Source: Alphaproteobacteria bacterium (lineage in GTDB: Bacteria; Pseudomonadota; Alphaproteobacteria; Micropepsales; Micropepsaceae). From it: a DNA stretch of 64,000 nucleotides. The stretch lies in assembly GCA_947462105.1 (NCBI GenBank), contig CANHNJ010000001.1, positions 62,001-126,000 on the forward strand. Reading direction: 5' to 3'. Below, piece after piece: positions 48,405 to 57,711 of this stretch. Position 1 is the first letter of the stretch. Each line of letters begins with the position of its first letter. The translations under genes were made by a program, and so were the position numbers. The notes beneath the pieces were generated by a model that was not told the origin of the DNA, ran no database searches, and saw only the letters and a list, made by a program, of their open reading frames with translations.

Positions 48405-49307
48405 ATGTCCAGCGACGCAAAGCACGACTACCACCTGGTTGACCCCAGCCCCTGGCCGATCGTCGGTTCGGCCTTCGCCTTCGTGATGATGGTGGGCGCC
48501 GTCCTGTGGATGCACGAAAGCTATGAAGGCTTCGGCGTCCTGATGGGCAAGCCCTGGATCTTCGTTATCGGCTTTGCCGGCCTGCTCTACACGATGGCCG
48601 GCTGGTGGCGCGATATCGTCAAGGAATCGGTGGAGTTCGGCAACCACACCCCGGTGGTGAAGCTGCATCTGCGCTACGGCATGCTGCTGTTCATCGCGTC
48701 GGAAGTGATGTTCTTCGTGGCCTGGTTCTGGGCCTATTTCAACGCCGCCATCTTCCATGCCGATGTCGGCGTTGCGGCCTGGCCGCCGGCCGGCATCATC
48801 ACGCTGGACCCCTGGCACCTGCCGCTGCTCAACACCCTGATCCTGCTCACCTCGGGCACGACGGTGACCTGGGCGCATCATGCCATCCAGACCGGCGACA
48901 AGAAGGGCGCGGTTCAGGGTCTGCTGCTCACCGTCATCCTGGGCGCGTTCTTCACCGCCGTGCAGGCCTATGAGTATGCCCATGCGCCGTTCACCTTCGG
49001 CTTCAACGGCCTGGTGCGTGCGCCGTTCGAAGCTGGCGCGCACACGCTGCTGGCCGCAGGCGCGGGCAACTTCGCCGCGATCTATGGCTCGACCTTCTTC
49101 ATGGCCACCGGCTTCCACGGCGCGCATGTGATCATCGGCACGATCTTCCTGGTCGTCTGCCTGTTCCGCGCCATGGGCGGCCAGTTCACCCCGGAGCGTC
49201 ACTTCGGCTTCGAGGCCGCCGCCTGGTACTGGCACTTCGTCGACGTGGTGTGGCTGTTCCTGTTCGCCTGCATCTATGTCTGGGGCGCCGGAACTGTCGT
49301 CCACTAG
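48405..49307 (+). CDS. ctaE: Cytochrome c oxidase subunit III
   Basis: A 300-residue membrane protein with seven helices that stabilises subunit I. KHDYHLVDPSPWPIVGS is the conserved N-terminus, MLLFIASEVMFFVAWFWAYF follows in helix 3 and GFHGAHVIIGTIFLVVCLFR and WYWHFVDVVWLFLF in helices 6-7. ATG at 48405 is used; a TTG three codons earlier is possible. In this operon it follows coxF directly, without ctaG. A long palindrome begins at its stop codon. Confidence 0.97.
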   Translation: MSSDAKHDYHLVDPSPWPIVGSAFAFVMMVGAVLWMHESYEGFGVLMGKPWIFVIGFAGLLYTMAGWWRDIVKESVEFGNHTPVVKLHLRYGMLLFIASEVMFFVAWFWAYFNAAIFHADVGVAAWPPAGIITLDPWHLPLLNTLILLTSGTTVTWAHHAIQTGDKKGAVQGLLLTVILGAFFTAVQAYEYAHAPFTFGFNGLVRAPFEAGAHTLLAAGAGNFAAIYGSTFFMATGFHGAHVIIGTIFLVVCLFRAMGGQFTPERHFGFEAAAWYWHFVDVVWLFLFACIYVWGAGTVVH

Positions 49308-49409
49308 GGCGCATCTTTTGCCCGCCGGGTTCGTCGCGCCCGCGCTCGTGTACGTCTTGTACACGTCGCTCGGCGCTCCTGCCCGGACGGCCAAAATCCA
49401 TCGCCCTAG
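49305..49409. repeat. 105-bp imperfect palindrome between ctaE and DUF983
   Basis: The left arm begins TAGGGCGCATCTTTTGCCCG and the right arm ends CCAAAATCCATCGCCCTA; the centre is GTGTAC, loop GTCTT, GTACAC (49348-49364). Interruptions exist, but TAGGGCG/CGCCCTA, TTTTG/CAAAA, CCGCCGGG-like/CCCGGACGG and CGTGTAC/GTACACG all pair. The ctaE stop is part of the left arm. As RNA it would fold into a hairpin of about 49 positions per arm, inside the oxidase operon. Confidence 0.75.
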
Positions 49410-49418
49410 AGGTTCGGT

Positions 49419-49775
49419 TTGAAACCACCCGATACATTGAAAGCCATCTTCTTCGGCCTCTGTCCGCAATGCGGGCAGAGGCCGTTGTTTTCCCGCTATA
49501 TTGAAGTCGCCAAGGGCTGCCCTGCCTGCGGCCTGGACTATGCCATGTTCGATCCCGGCGACGGGCCGGCCGTGTTCGGCATCCTGATCGTGGGCGCCAT
49601 CGTGGCGGGGCTGGCGCTGTGGGTGGAGTTCACCTGGTCGCCGCCCACCTGGCTGCACATGCTGCTGTGGATCCCGCTGATCTGTCTTCTCACCTTTGTC
49701 GTGCTGCGCCTGGCCAAGTCGGCGCTGCTGGTGCTGCAATACAAGCACAAGGCGGGCGAAGGACGGCTTTCATGA
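49419..49775 (+). CDS. DUF983 zinc-ribbon membrane protein
   Basis: A 118-residue protein with a CPQCG and a later CPACG motif (LCPQCGQRPLFSRYIEVAKGCPACGLDY) that can bind zinc, followed by two membrane helices. The family is linked to cytochrome oxidase operons in alphaproteobacteria, between ctaE and surf1. The start is TTG at 49419, fixed by AGAGG six bases upstream. The stop TGA overlaps a five-codon mini-ORF; see findings. The exact assembly role is not known. Confidence 0.9.
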   Translation: MKPPDTLKAIFFGLCPQCGQRPLFSRYIEVAKGCPACGLDYAMFDPGDGPAVFGILIVGAIVAGLALWVEFTWSPPTWLHMLLWIPLICLLTFVVLRLAKSALLVLQYKHKAGEGRLS

Positions 49776-49785
49776 GGTTGTCGGC

Positions 49786-50493
49786 GTGACCTTCCGGCCC
49801 TATCCCGGCCTGACCATCGCGACCGTGATCGCCTTCGTCATCCTGTGTTGCCTGGGCACCTGGCAGCTGGAGCGGCTGCAATGGAAGCTGTCGCTCATCG
49901 CAACCGTGGATCGCAACATGGCGGCGCCGCCCCTGACGCTAGACCAGGCGCTGACCGCGCCGGACATGCCGTATCGCCGCGTGACGCTCACCGGGCATTT
50001 CGATCATGCGCGGGAAAGTTATTTCTTCGCCGCCAGCTCGGCGGGCGAGGGCATCTATCATGTGCTGACGCCGTTCATCGCCGCAGGCGGACGTACTTTG
50101 CTGGTGGATCGCGGGGTGGTGCCGCAAAGCCGTCTTGATCCCGCCACCCGTGCGGCCGGAAACGCAGCCGGTGAAACCCGGCTCACCGGCGTCTGGCGTG
50201 TGCCGGATGCTTCGGGCCTGTTCACGCCAGCGCCGGACCGGGCGCGGCGCATCTGGTACGCCCGTGACGTTGCGGCCATTGACGCCGCGCAGGGCCTGCA
50301 TCTGGCCGCCCCCGTGCTGATCGAGGCCGGGCCCGCGCCCAACCCCGGCGGACTGCCGCTGGGCGGGCAAACGGTGGTGACCTTCCGCAACCAGCATCTG
50401 GGCTATGCCATGACCTGGTTCGGCTTTGCCCTGTGCCTGCTGGGGGTCTGGCTGGCCTATCACATCTCCAAGGCCCGAATTGCCTGGACGTAA
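49786..50493 (+). CDS. SURF1 family oxidase assembly protein
   Basis: A 235-residue protein with one helix at each end (residues about 8-28 and 210-230) flanking a periplasmic beta-rich domain. TIATVIAFVILCCLGTWQLERLQWK at the N-terminus, LLVDRGVVP in the middle and FRNQHLGYAMTWFGFALCLLGVWLAY at the C-terminus are the SURF1 signature. SURF1 inserts haem a into subunit I. GTG at 49786 is chosen with GAGG eight bases upstream. Confidence 0.93.
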   Translation: MTFRPYPGLTIATVIAFVILCCLGTWQLERLQWKLSLIATVDRNMAAPPLTLDQALTAPDMPYRRVTLTGHFDHARESYFFAASSAGEGIYHVLTPFIAAGGRTLLVDRGVVPQSRLDPATRAAGNAAGETRLTGVWRVPDASGLFTPAPDRARRIWYARDVAAIDAAQGLHLAAPVLIEAGPAPNPGGLPLGGQTVVTFRNQHLGYAMTWFGFALCLLGVWLAYHISKARIAWT

Positions 50494-50532
50494 TTTCTGG
50501 CGTGGCAGAAAAGCTCGCTTTATAAGGCCCTC

Positions 50533-51924
50533 ATGAACGCGCACACCTTCATTTCCACCCGGGGACAGGCCCCCGCCGCGTCCTTCGCCGAAGTCCTGCT
50601 GGCGGGGCTGGCGCCCGATGGCGGTCTTTACCTGCCGCAGGCCTGGCCGCAATTTGGCGCCGCCGAGCTGGCGGGGTTTTCTGGTCTTTCCTACCAGGAA
50701 GCGGCGTACAGGGTGCTGTCGCGCTTTACCGGCCCGTCCTTCAGCGAGAGCGAACTGCGCGCAGCCATCGCCGCCGCATATGCCGACTTCGATGCGCCCG
50801 AGATCGCGCCGCTGGTGGAGATTGCGCCCAACCAATATCTGCTCGAACTGTTCCACGGCCCCACGCTCGCCTTCAAGGACATCGCGCTGCAGGTGCTGGG
50901 GCAGCTCTTCAGCCGCGCCCTGGCCAAGCGTGGCGGCCGCGCCACCATCGTGGCGGCGACCAGCGGCGATACCGGTTCGGCGGCGATCGCCGCGCTGGGC
51001 GGTTTGCCCAACATCGATGTCTTCGTGATGCATCCGCGCGGGCGGGTCAGTGATGTGCAGCGCCGCCAGATGACGACGAGCGGCCATGCCAACGTGCACA
51101 ACATCGCACTGGAAGGCACCTTCGACGATGCGCAAAGCATCGTAAAGCAGCTTTTCGCCGACACCGGATTTGCGAACAAGGTCAGCCTGACCGCCGTCAA
51201 CTCGATCAACTTCGCCCGCATCGCGGCGCAGAGCGTCTACTACCTCACCGCCACGGCGGCCCTTGGCAAACCCGCAACCTTCGTCGTGCCCACCGGCAAT
51301 TTCGGCGACATCTTCGCGGGCGAAGCCGCCTGGCGCATGGGGCTTCCCATAGAGCGGCTGGTGATCGCCACCAACTCCAACGACATCATGGCCCGCGCCC
51401 TGAACGAAGGCGTCTATGCCTCCGGCGACGCCCATCCCACCCTGTCGCCCTCGATGGATATCCAGGTCGCGTCCAATTTCGAGCGCGCGCTGTTTGAAGC
51501 CGCCGACCGTGATGCCGACTGGACGGCGGCGGCGATGAACGATTTCACGCGCGAGAAGCGCCTGGGCCTGCCGCAGGAAGTGCTGGCACGGCTTCGCGCC
51601 CGCTACAGCGCCTTCGCCAAGGATGACACCGCCACCATCGACGCCATCAGGGCGGTGCATGCCCAGACCGGCCGCATCATCGATCCGCACACCGCCATCG
51701 GCGTCGCCGCCGCGCGCGACCTGAAGGATATTTCGGGCCCGGTGGTGGTGCTGTCCACCGCCCATCCGGCCAAGTTCCCCGACGCCGTGGCGCGCGCCAT
51801 CGGCGCCGCGCCGCCGGTTCCCAAGCGGCTGCAGGGGCTCGATGCAAAGCCTGAGCGGATGGAGACAATGGCCCGGGACCTGCCTTTGATCCGGGACTTC
51901 ATCTCCTCTAGACTGGGGTCATGA
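50533..51924 (+). CDS. thrC: Threonine synthase
   Basis: Pyridoxal-phosphate enzyme that converts O-phosphohomoserine to threonine. The 463 residues have the cofactor lysine K115 in HGPTLAFKDIALQVLG, the upstream STRGQAPAASFAEVLLAGLAPDGGLYLP of the short-form class, and VPTGNFGDIFAGEAAW for phosphate binding. The homoserine kinase thrB is at 57708. The stop overlaps the M16 peptidase start by four bases, an arrangement often seen in alphaproteobacteria. Confidence 0.97.
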   Translation: MNAHTFISTRGQAPAASFAEVLLAGLAPDGGLYLPQAWPQFGAAELAGFSGLSYQEAAYRVLSRFTGPSFSESELRAAIAAAYADFDAPEIAPLVEIAPNQYLLELFHGPTLAFKDIALQVLGQLFSRALAKRGGRATIVAATSGDTGSAAIAALGGLPNIDVFVMHPRGRVSDVQRRQMTTSGHANVHNIALEGTFDDAQSIVKQLFADTGFANKVSLTAVNSINFARIAAQSVYYLTATAALGKPATFVVPTGNFGDIFAGEAAWRMGLPIERLVIATNSNDIMARALNEGVYASGDAHPTLSPSMDIQVASNFERALFEAADRDADWTAAAMNDFTREKRLGLPQEVLARLRARYSAFAKDDTATIDAIRAVHAQTGRIIDPHTAIGVAAARDLKDISGPVVVLSTAHPAKFPDAVARAIGAAPPVPKRLQGLDAKPERMETMARDLPLIRDFISSRLGS

Positions 51925-53207
51925 ACCCAGAAATATCCATCCTTTTCAACGGCTTGAAGATTGTCAGCGACCCGATGCCGGGGCTGGAATCGGCGGCCCT
52001 GGGCGTGTGGGTCGATACCGGTGCGCGCAACGAGACCAAGGCCCAGATGGGCGTCTCGCACATGCTCGAGCACATGGCCTTCAAGGGTACGGCGCGGCGC
52101 AGCGCCCGCGCCATCTCCGAGGAGATCGAGGCGGTCGGCGGCAGCCTCAACGCCTATACCAGCCGCGAACAGACCGCCTTCCATGCCCGCGTCCTGAAGA
52201 ATGATGTCGGGCTGGCGCTCGACCTCCTGGCCGACATCCTGATCAACCCGGCCTTCGCGCCAGACGAGATCGCGCGCGAGAAGCAGGTGGTGCTGCAGGA
52301 ACTGGGACAGGCCCGCGATACGCCCGACGACATCATCTTCGATCACCTCCAGGCGGCGATCTATGCCGGCCAGCCGCTGGGCTGGTCGATCCTGGGCGAG
52401 GAAGAAACGGTCTCCAATTTCAGCCGCCCGCTGCTGCAGGGCTATATGGCCTCGCAATACCGCGCCGGCAGCATGACGCTGGTGGCATCGGGCGCGGTCC
52501 GCCATGACGAACTGGTGAGCCTGGCGGAAAAACTGTTCGCAGGCCTGGCGCCGGGCGCGGTGACGCCACCGGCGCCCGCGCGCTATGTCGGTGGCGATGT
52601 CCGCTTCGGCGAAGACCTGGAACAGGCGCACATCACCTTCGCCTTTCCCGGCCTTTCCAACGCCGATCCCGACTATTATGTCGGCCAGCTTTATACGGCC
52701 GCACTCGGCGGCGGCATGTCTTCGCGCCTGTTCCAGGAGGCGCGCGAAAGGCGCGGCCTCTGCTACTCGATCTATGCCTTCACCGGCGGGTTCCAGGATA
52801 GCGGTTTTCTCAGCGTCTATGCCGGTACCGGTGAAGCCGAGGCAGGCGAGCTTGCCGCCGTGGTGGCGGGCGAGATGGAAGCTATGGCGGGCAATTTCAG
52901 CGAAGCCGAACTGGGGCGCGCCCGCGCCCAGTTGAAGGCCTCGCTTCTGATGGGGCTGGAGCGGGCCGGCGGCCGCGCCGAGCAGATCGCCGGACAACTC
53001 TTTGCACTGGGCCGCATTCAGTCGCCCGCCGAGATCGTCGCGCATCTCGATGCCATCGATCTCGCCGCCGTGAAATCCTATGCCGCCCGCGTCATGGGGC
53101 AGGGCGCGCCCACCATCGCCGCGCTTGGTCCTGTCTCCCGCCTGGAAAGCCATGACCGCTTCGCGCGGCGCTTCGGCTCGGGCGCGCTTCCGCACGCGGC
53201 GGAATAA
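51921..53207 (+). CDS. M16 family zinc peptidase, processing-peptidase-like
   Basis: A 428-residue protein related to mitochondrial processing peptidase beta. The inverted zinc motif HMLEHMAFKGT (HxxEH) and the distant Glu in the EIEAVGGSLNAYTSREQTAFH region are intact, so it should be catalytic. The second half, with GGGMSSRLFQEARERRGLCYSIYAF, is also typical. No signal peptide is seen, so it acts in the cytoplasm. It is translationally coupled to thrC and shares one base with the acetyltransferase gene that follows. Confidence 0.94.
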   Translation: MNPEISILFNGLKIVSDPMPGLESAALGVWVDTGARNETKAQMGVSHMLEHMAFKGTARRSARAISEEIEAVGGSLNAYTSREQTAFHARVLKNDVGLALDLLADILINPAFAPDEIAREKQVVLQELGQARDTPDDIIFDHLQAAIYAGQPLGWSILGEEETVSNFSRPLLQGYMASQYRAGSMTLVASGAVRHDELVSLAEKLFAGLAPGAVTPPAPARYVGGDVRFGEDLEQAHITFAFPGLSNADPDYYVGQLYTAALGGGMSSRLFQEARERRGLCYSIYAFTGGFQDSGFLSVYAGTGEAEAGELAAVVAGEMEAMAGNFSEAELGRARAQLKASLLMGLERAGGRAEQIAGQLFALGRIQSPAEIVAHLDAIDLAAVKSYAARVMGQGAPTIAALGPVSRLESHDRFARRFGSGALPHAAE

Positions 53208-53827
53208 TGTCGGCGCTGATGAAACAGGGGCCGATCGCCTTCATGCGGGGGCTTACATTCCCCGGCGGGCAGCAGCCTGTGATCAATGGCAGCGAAATCT
53301 ATCTGCGCTATCCGCGCATGGCCGATTACCCGGAATGGGCAAAGCTGCGCGGCCTCAGCCGCGACTTCCTGCTGCCCTGGGAGCCGGTCTGGGCCGATGA
53401 CGAACTCACGCGCGGCGCCTTTCGCCGCCGCATCAAGCGCTATCACAAGGAGACGCGGCTGGATTCCGCCTATGTCTTCTTCGTCATGCGCAAGGCCGAC
53501 AATGCGCTGATCGGCGGCTGCACCTTGTCCAACGTCCGGCGCGGCGTCACCCAGGGTTGCACGCTGGGCTATTGGGTCGGCGAGCCCTTCGCCCGTCAGG
53601 GCTACATGACCGATGCGATCAAGGCGCTGATCCCTTTCGTCTTCCGCACCCTGGGCTTGCACCGGATCGAAGCTGCCTGTCTGACCGCCAATGATGCGTC
53701 CAAGGCCCTGCTGACCCGCTGTGGCTTCCGCGAGGAAGGACTGGCGCGCCGTTACCTGATGATCAACGGCGTCTGGAGCGACCATCTGCTATTTGCTTTG
53801 CTCGCCGACGAGGCGCAGCTAGGTTAG
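53207..53827 (+). CDS. GNAT acetyltransferase, RimJ/RimL type
   Basis: A 206-residue acetyl-CoA transferase. The fold signature is the C-terminal part: TLGYWVGEPFARQGYMTDAIKALIPFVF with the acetyl-CoA loop, then LGLHRIEAACLTANDASKALLTRCGFREEGLARRYLMINGVWSDHLLFAL. RimJ-type enzymes acetylate N-terminal residues of ribosomal proteins, but related ones act on other amines. The start codon shares its A with the upstream stop (TAATG). Confidence 0.92.
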   Translation: MSALMKQGPIAFMRGLTFPGGQQPVINGSEIYLRYPRMADYPEWAKLRGLSRDFLLPWEPVWADDELTRGAFRRRIKRYHKETRLDSAYVFFVMRKADNALIGGCTLSNVRRGVTQGCTLGYWVGEPFARQGYMTDAIKALIPFVFRTLGLHRIEAACLTANDASKALLTRCGFREEGLARRYLMINGVWSDHLLFALLADEAQLG

Positions 53828-53865
53828 CTGCGCCGCAAGGCCCCAAGACGTTTCCCAAGAGATTC

Positions 53866-56763
53866 ATGACCCTACGTCGTTCCCTTGCCGCCGCCTGTCT
53901 CGCTCTTCTGTTGGGCGGGCTCGGCCTTGGCAGCGGCGTCCTGGCCCAGGCGCCGCCGGCACGATCCGAGACGCAGAAGCCGGTGAATTTCGGGTCGCCC
54001 GAAAACATGGTCGCGCTCAAGCCCGCGCTGGCGCCCTATCATGCGCCCGGCGGACCGGAAGCCGACGGTTCCTCCTGGTACATGCTGCCGGTGATGAATG
54101 ACAGCGTGCGGCCTGCGATCCGCGTGCTGGTGGCGGGGCAGCCGCCATCCTCGGCGCTGAAATTCTTCCCGCGCGCGACGCGGCCTGCCATCCTGGCCAT
54201 CGCCAGTTCGGAGTCCGGCGTGACGGTGGAAACCGCCACTGCCTATGGCCGCCGCGCCTGGCGCGTCATCATTCCGCCGGTCACCACGGCGGCGCTGGCG
54301 ATCCGCGTCGGGTCTGCCGACGCACCGCCCGCGCTTTCGGCCTGGACCGAGCCGGCGCTGGCCTCGCACAACCGCCAGCTTGCCATCTTCATCACGGCGG
54401 TGGCGGCCTTGATCGCGGCGGCGATGCTGATCACCGGCGGCCTGGCGGTGCTGATCGGACATTCCGCGCCGCGCTGGGTCGCGATCAGCCTGCTGCTGCT
54501 GCTGCTGAGCTGGCTGGCATCATCGGGCATGTTCGACGGCAGCATCGTGCTGCGCGTGGGCGGCCCTTACGGCCTCAGCGCCATGCTGACCATGTTCGCA
54601 CTGGCGGCGGGCGCACGCCTGGCCAATGCCATCGTGCCGCTGCGCGATGTCTTTCCGCGGTATCATGTGCACTTCATCCGCACCGTCTGGGGTCTGGTTG
54701 CGCTGGGTGTGCTGGCCTATATCGGCCTGCCGGGCGCGACCCTGCTCAGCAACATCGTCGTGGTGATCGCTGGCGGCGCCATCACCGCCTATCTCCTCTA
54801 TTGCGGCCGTCGCGGCATCAAGGCGGCGCAGGTCGTGGCGCCGTCTGCCGCCGCCTTCGCCCTGGTGGCGATGGCGGGCGCAGTGGTGGCCATTGGCGGC
54901 TGGGGCGAGGGGCTGACCGGCCCTGCCGTCACCGGCGGCTTCGCGGCGGCGGGCGCGATCCTGCTGGCGCTGGCGGTGATTGCCAGCGAGGAAATCGCGG
55001 TGCTCCCCTTCCTGCACGGTTCGGGTGCGGCCAAGCTGCTGGAAGCGCGCATACCCGAAGGCACGGTGCTGGATTCGTCCACGCCTTTCGCCAATCTGGC
55101 GCTGGCCGCCATCGGCGCGGCGCATCAGGGCGTCTTTGACCTGGATTTCCGCAGCCAGCTCCTCACCTTGTCGCCGGATGCGGCACAGCTTCTGGGGCGC
55201 GGCCTGCATGAAGTGACGCTGTCCCATTCCGACTTTTTGGTACTGATCCAGTCCGACGACCGCGAAATTTACACCCAGGCGCTGGAAGAATATCAGGCCC
55301 GTCCCGGCGCGGCGTTCCGGCTCGAATTCCGTGTCGCCGCAGGTCAGGGCCGCTGGCGCTGGCTGGAACTGCGCGCCACCATCGTCAGCGAACAGGAAGA
55401 TTTGCCATCAGACTGTCTGGGCCTCTTGGCCGACATCACCCAGCGCAAGGAAAGCGAGGCGCTGTCCGAGACGCAGGATGAGCTCACCGGACTGGGCAAT
55501 CGCATCGGCATGATGCAGGCGCTGGACGGGCTGGGCACCGATCTTTCCGGCGCGCTGTTCGCGCTGATCGACATCGACCGTTTCAAGGCGATACACGCCA
55601 GCCTGGGCGACGAAGGCGCCGACCAGGTGCTGCGCCAGACGGCCCGCCGTCTGGTCGGCCTCAAGGCACGCGTCTTCCGCGCCGGCGGCGACAGCTTCGC
55701 GCTGATCTTTGCCGAAGCGCCGCGCGACACCAAGGCGACAGGCGACAAGGCGGTGGAAGTCTGCGCCCCGCCGCATCTGGTGGCTGGCCGCAGCATCTTC
55801 GCGCCGGTCAGTGTCGGCCTGGCGCGGGGCAGCGATTCCGACGATCCGCTGGCGCTGATCAAGAATGCCGAACTGGCGTTGATCGCCGCCAAGCGGCAGG
55901 GCGGCAATGCCGCGCTGGTTTATGATGCCGGGCTGGAAGACGACGCGCCCGGCGATGCCGTGGAGCTGGAAAGCGAGTTGCGCGAGGCGCTGAAGCACGA
56001 CCAGTTGGAAGTCCATTACCAGCCGATCATGCGTCTGGCGGATGGCAGCGTCGCGGGCTTCGAGGCGCTGCTGCGCTGGCGCCATCCCACGCGCGGGCTG
56101 GTGACGCCGGACGATTTCATCGCCCATTCCGAGGAAACCGGTCTGATCGTGGAGCTGGGCCGTTTCGCGCTGGAACGCGCCACCGCGCAACTTGGCGAGT
56201 GGCAGCGTTTCTTCCCGCTCAAGCCGCCGCTGTTCGTCAGCGTCAATCTTTCCCGCCGCCAGGTGCGTGATGCGGGCCTTGAAGGCCTGCTGAAGACCGT
56301 GCTGGCGGGCAGCAGTATTACGCCGGGCACGCTGCACCTGGAAATCACCGAGAGCACCGTCGCCGCCGATCCGCGCCTGGTGCCGATGCTGGAACGGCTG
56401 CGCGCTGCGGGCGCGGGCCTGTCGATCGATGATTTCGGCACCGGGTCCTCGTCGCTCAGCACGCTGCGCACCCTGCCGTTCGACACGGTGAAGATTGACC
56501 GCAGCTTCCTGGTCCGTCATGGCAGCACCGATATCGATACCGATGGCGAAGTCGTGCTGGCCTCCATCGTGGCGCTGGCGCACGACCTCAAGCGCGCGGT
56601 GGTGGTCGAAGGCATTGAAAGCCAGCGCGATGGCGAATGGCTCACCGGCCTGAAATGCGAATTCGGCCAGGGCTATTATTTCTCCCCGCCGCTGACGCCC
56701 GAAGACGCCCTGGAACTCATCGCCCGGCACTATAACGCCGCCACGGCGCAAGAAAACACCTAA
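53866..56763 (+). CDS. Membrane cyclic-di-GMP phosphodiesterase with degenerate GGDEF domain
   Basis: A 965-residue multidomain protein. A signal peptide (to about residue 28) is followed by a periplasmic region (to about 165), seven or so membrane helices (about 170-375; 7TMR-DISM-like), a PAS domain (about 412-525), a GGDEF domain (about 530-687) and an EAL domain (about 700-961). The GGDEF motif reads GGDSF near residue 607 and no RxxD inhibitory site precedes it, so cyclase activity is doubtful. The EAL domain has EALLRW, NLSRRQ, EITES, DDFGTGSSSL, KIDRSF and VVEGIE in order, so it should hydrolyse c-di-GMP. Confidence 0.95.
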   Translation: MTLRRSLAAACLALLLGGLGLGSGVLAQAPPARSETQKPVNFGSPENMVALKPALAPYHAPGGPEADGSSWYMLPVMNDSVRPAIRVLVAGQPPSSALKFFPRATRPAILAIASSESGVTVETATAYGRRAWRVIIPPVTTAALAIRVGSADAPPALSAWTEPALASHNRQLAIFITAVAALIAAAMLITGGLAVLIGHSAPRWVAISLLLLLLSWLASSGMFDGSIVLRVGGPYGLSAMLTMFALAAGARLANAIVPLRDVFPRYHVHFIRTVWGLVALGVLAYIGLPGATLLSNIVVVIAGGAITAYLLYCGRRGIKAAQVVAPSAAAFALVAMAGAVVAIGGWGEGLTGPAVTGGFAAAGAILLALAVIASEEIAVLPFLHGSGAAKLLEARIPEGTVLDSSTPFANLALAAIGAAHQGVFDLDFRSQLLTLSPDAAQLLGRGLHEVTLSHSDFLVLIQSDDREIYTQALEEYQARPGAAFRLEFRVAAGQGRWRWLELRATIVSEQEDLPSDCLGLLADITQRKESEALSETQDELTGLGNRIGMMQALDGLGTDLSGALFALIDIDRFKAIHASLGDEGADQVLRQTARRLVGLKARVFRAGGDSFALIFAEAPRDTKATGDKAVEVCAPPHLVAGRSIFAPVSVGLARGSDSDDPLALIKNAELALIAAKRQGGNAALVYDAGLEDDAPGDAVELESELREALKHDQLEVHYQPIMRLADGSVAGFEALLRWRHPTRGLVTPDDFIAHSEETGLIVELGRFALERATAQLGEWQRFFPLKPPLFVSVNLSRRQVRDAGLEGLLKTVLAGSSITPGTLHLEITESTVAADPRLVPMLERLRAAGAGLSIDDFGTGSSSLSTLRTLPFDTVKIDRSFLVRHGSTDIDTDGEVVLASIVALAHDLKRAVVVEGIESQRDGEWLTGLKCEFGQGYYFSPPLTPEDALELIARHYNAATAQENT

Positions 56764-56785
56764 CCCTGCAACGGAGACGAAGAAC

Positions 56786-57268
56786 ATGACGATCAAGGTC
56801 GGCGACAAGATCCCATCCACCACGCTGATGGAAAAACAGGAAGGCGGTCCCGCGCCCATCACCACCGACGAGCTGTTCAAGGGCAAGAAGGTGGCGCTGT
56901 TCGCGCTGCCGGGCGCCTTCACGCCGACCTGCTCGGCCAAGCATGTGCCGGGCTTCGTGCAGAATTACGACGCCTTCAAGGCCAAGGGCGTGGACACCAT
57001 CGTCTGCCTGTCGGTCAATGACGCCTTCGTGATGGGCGCCTGGGGCAAGGACCAGGGCGCGGGCGACAAGGTGCGCATGCTCGCCGACGGCAATGGCGAG
57101 TTCACCCGCGCCGTGGGCCTGGAATTCGACGCCAGCAAGTTCGGCATGGGCAAGCGCAGCCAGCGCTATGCCATGATCGTGGATGATGGCGTGGTGAAGG
57201 CGCTCAATGTCGAAGAGCCCGGCGCTTTCGAAGTCTCCAGCGCCGAATACACGCTGCAGCAGCTCTAG
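56786..57268 (+). CDS. Peroxiredoxin, Prx5/AHP1 group
   Basis: A 160-residue thiol peroxidase. The peroxidatic Cys is C49 in [16 protein letters not shown], the Prx5 motif. A second Cys at about residue 74 (TIVCLSVND) is the position usual in this group. [29 protein letters not shown] follows the family pattern. In this class glutathione or glutaredoxin commonly supplies electrons, which fits gshA in the window. The stop overlaps the stop of the convergent rnhA (CTAG). Confidence 0.95.
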   Translation: MTIKVGDKIPSTTLMEKQEGGPAPITTDELFKGKKVALFALPGAFTPTCSAKHVPGFVQNYDAFKAKGVDTIVCLSVNDAFVMGAWGKDQGAGDKVRMLADGNGEFTRAVGLEFDASKFGMGKRSQRYAMIVDDGVVKALNVEEPGAFEVSSAEYTLQQL

Positions 57269-57711
57269 CCGGCGGCCTGCGTCCGGGATGGAATGGCGGA
57301 GCGGGCCAGCTGGTCCGCTCTTTCATTTTCGGGATGGCCGGAATGGCCGCGCACCCAGTTCCAGCGGATCTGGTGACGGGCCATTTCCACGTCCAGCACC
57401 CGCCACAGATCCTCGTTTTTCACCGGCTTCTTGTCGGCTGTCTTCCAGCCTGTCTTCTTCCAGCCAATGATCCACTTGGCGGCGCCATCCATCACGTAAC
57501 GCGAGTCCGTATAGATCGCGACCGTGACGCCGCGCTTGAGCTTTTTCAGGCCCTCGATCACGGCCATCAGTTCCATGCGATTGTTGGTGGTGTTGCGCGC
57601 GCCGCCGGAAATCTCCGTCTCATGCGCGCCGCTGCGCAGGATCGCGCCCCAGCCGCCGGGCCCGGGATTGCCGGAACAGGCGCCGTCGGTAAAGAGCTGC
57701 ACTTCACTCAC
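57265..57711 (-). CDS. rnhA: Ribonuclease HI
   Basis: Cuts the RNA strand of RNA-DNA hybrids. The 148 residues have all four catalytic acids: D in [19 protein letters not shown] in [14 protein letters not shown] in [12 protein letters not shown] and D in [13 protein letters not shown]. The basic handle region [20 protein letters not shown] is present. The start is GTG overlapping the thrB stop (GTGA). Confidence 0.96.
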   Translation of the reverse strand: MSEVQLFTDGACSGNPGPGGWGAILRSGAHETEISGGARNTTNNRMELMAVIEGLKKLKRGVTVAIYTDSRYVMDGAAKWIIGWKKTGWKTADKKPVKNEDLWRVLDVEMARHQIRWNWVRGHSGHPENERADQLARSAIPSRTQAAG

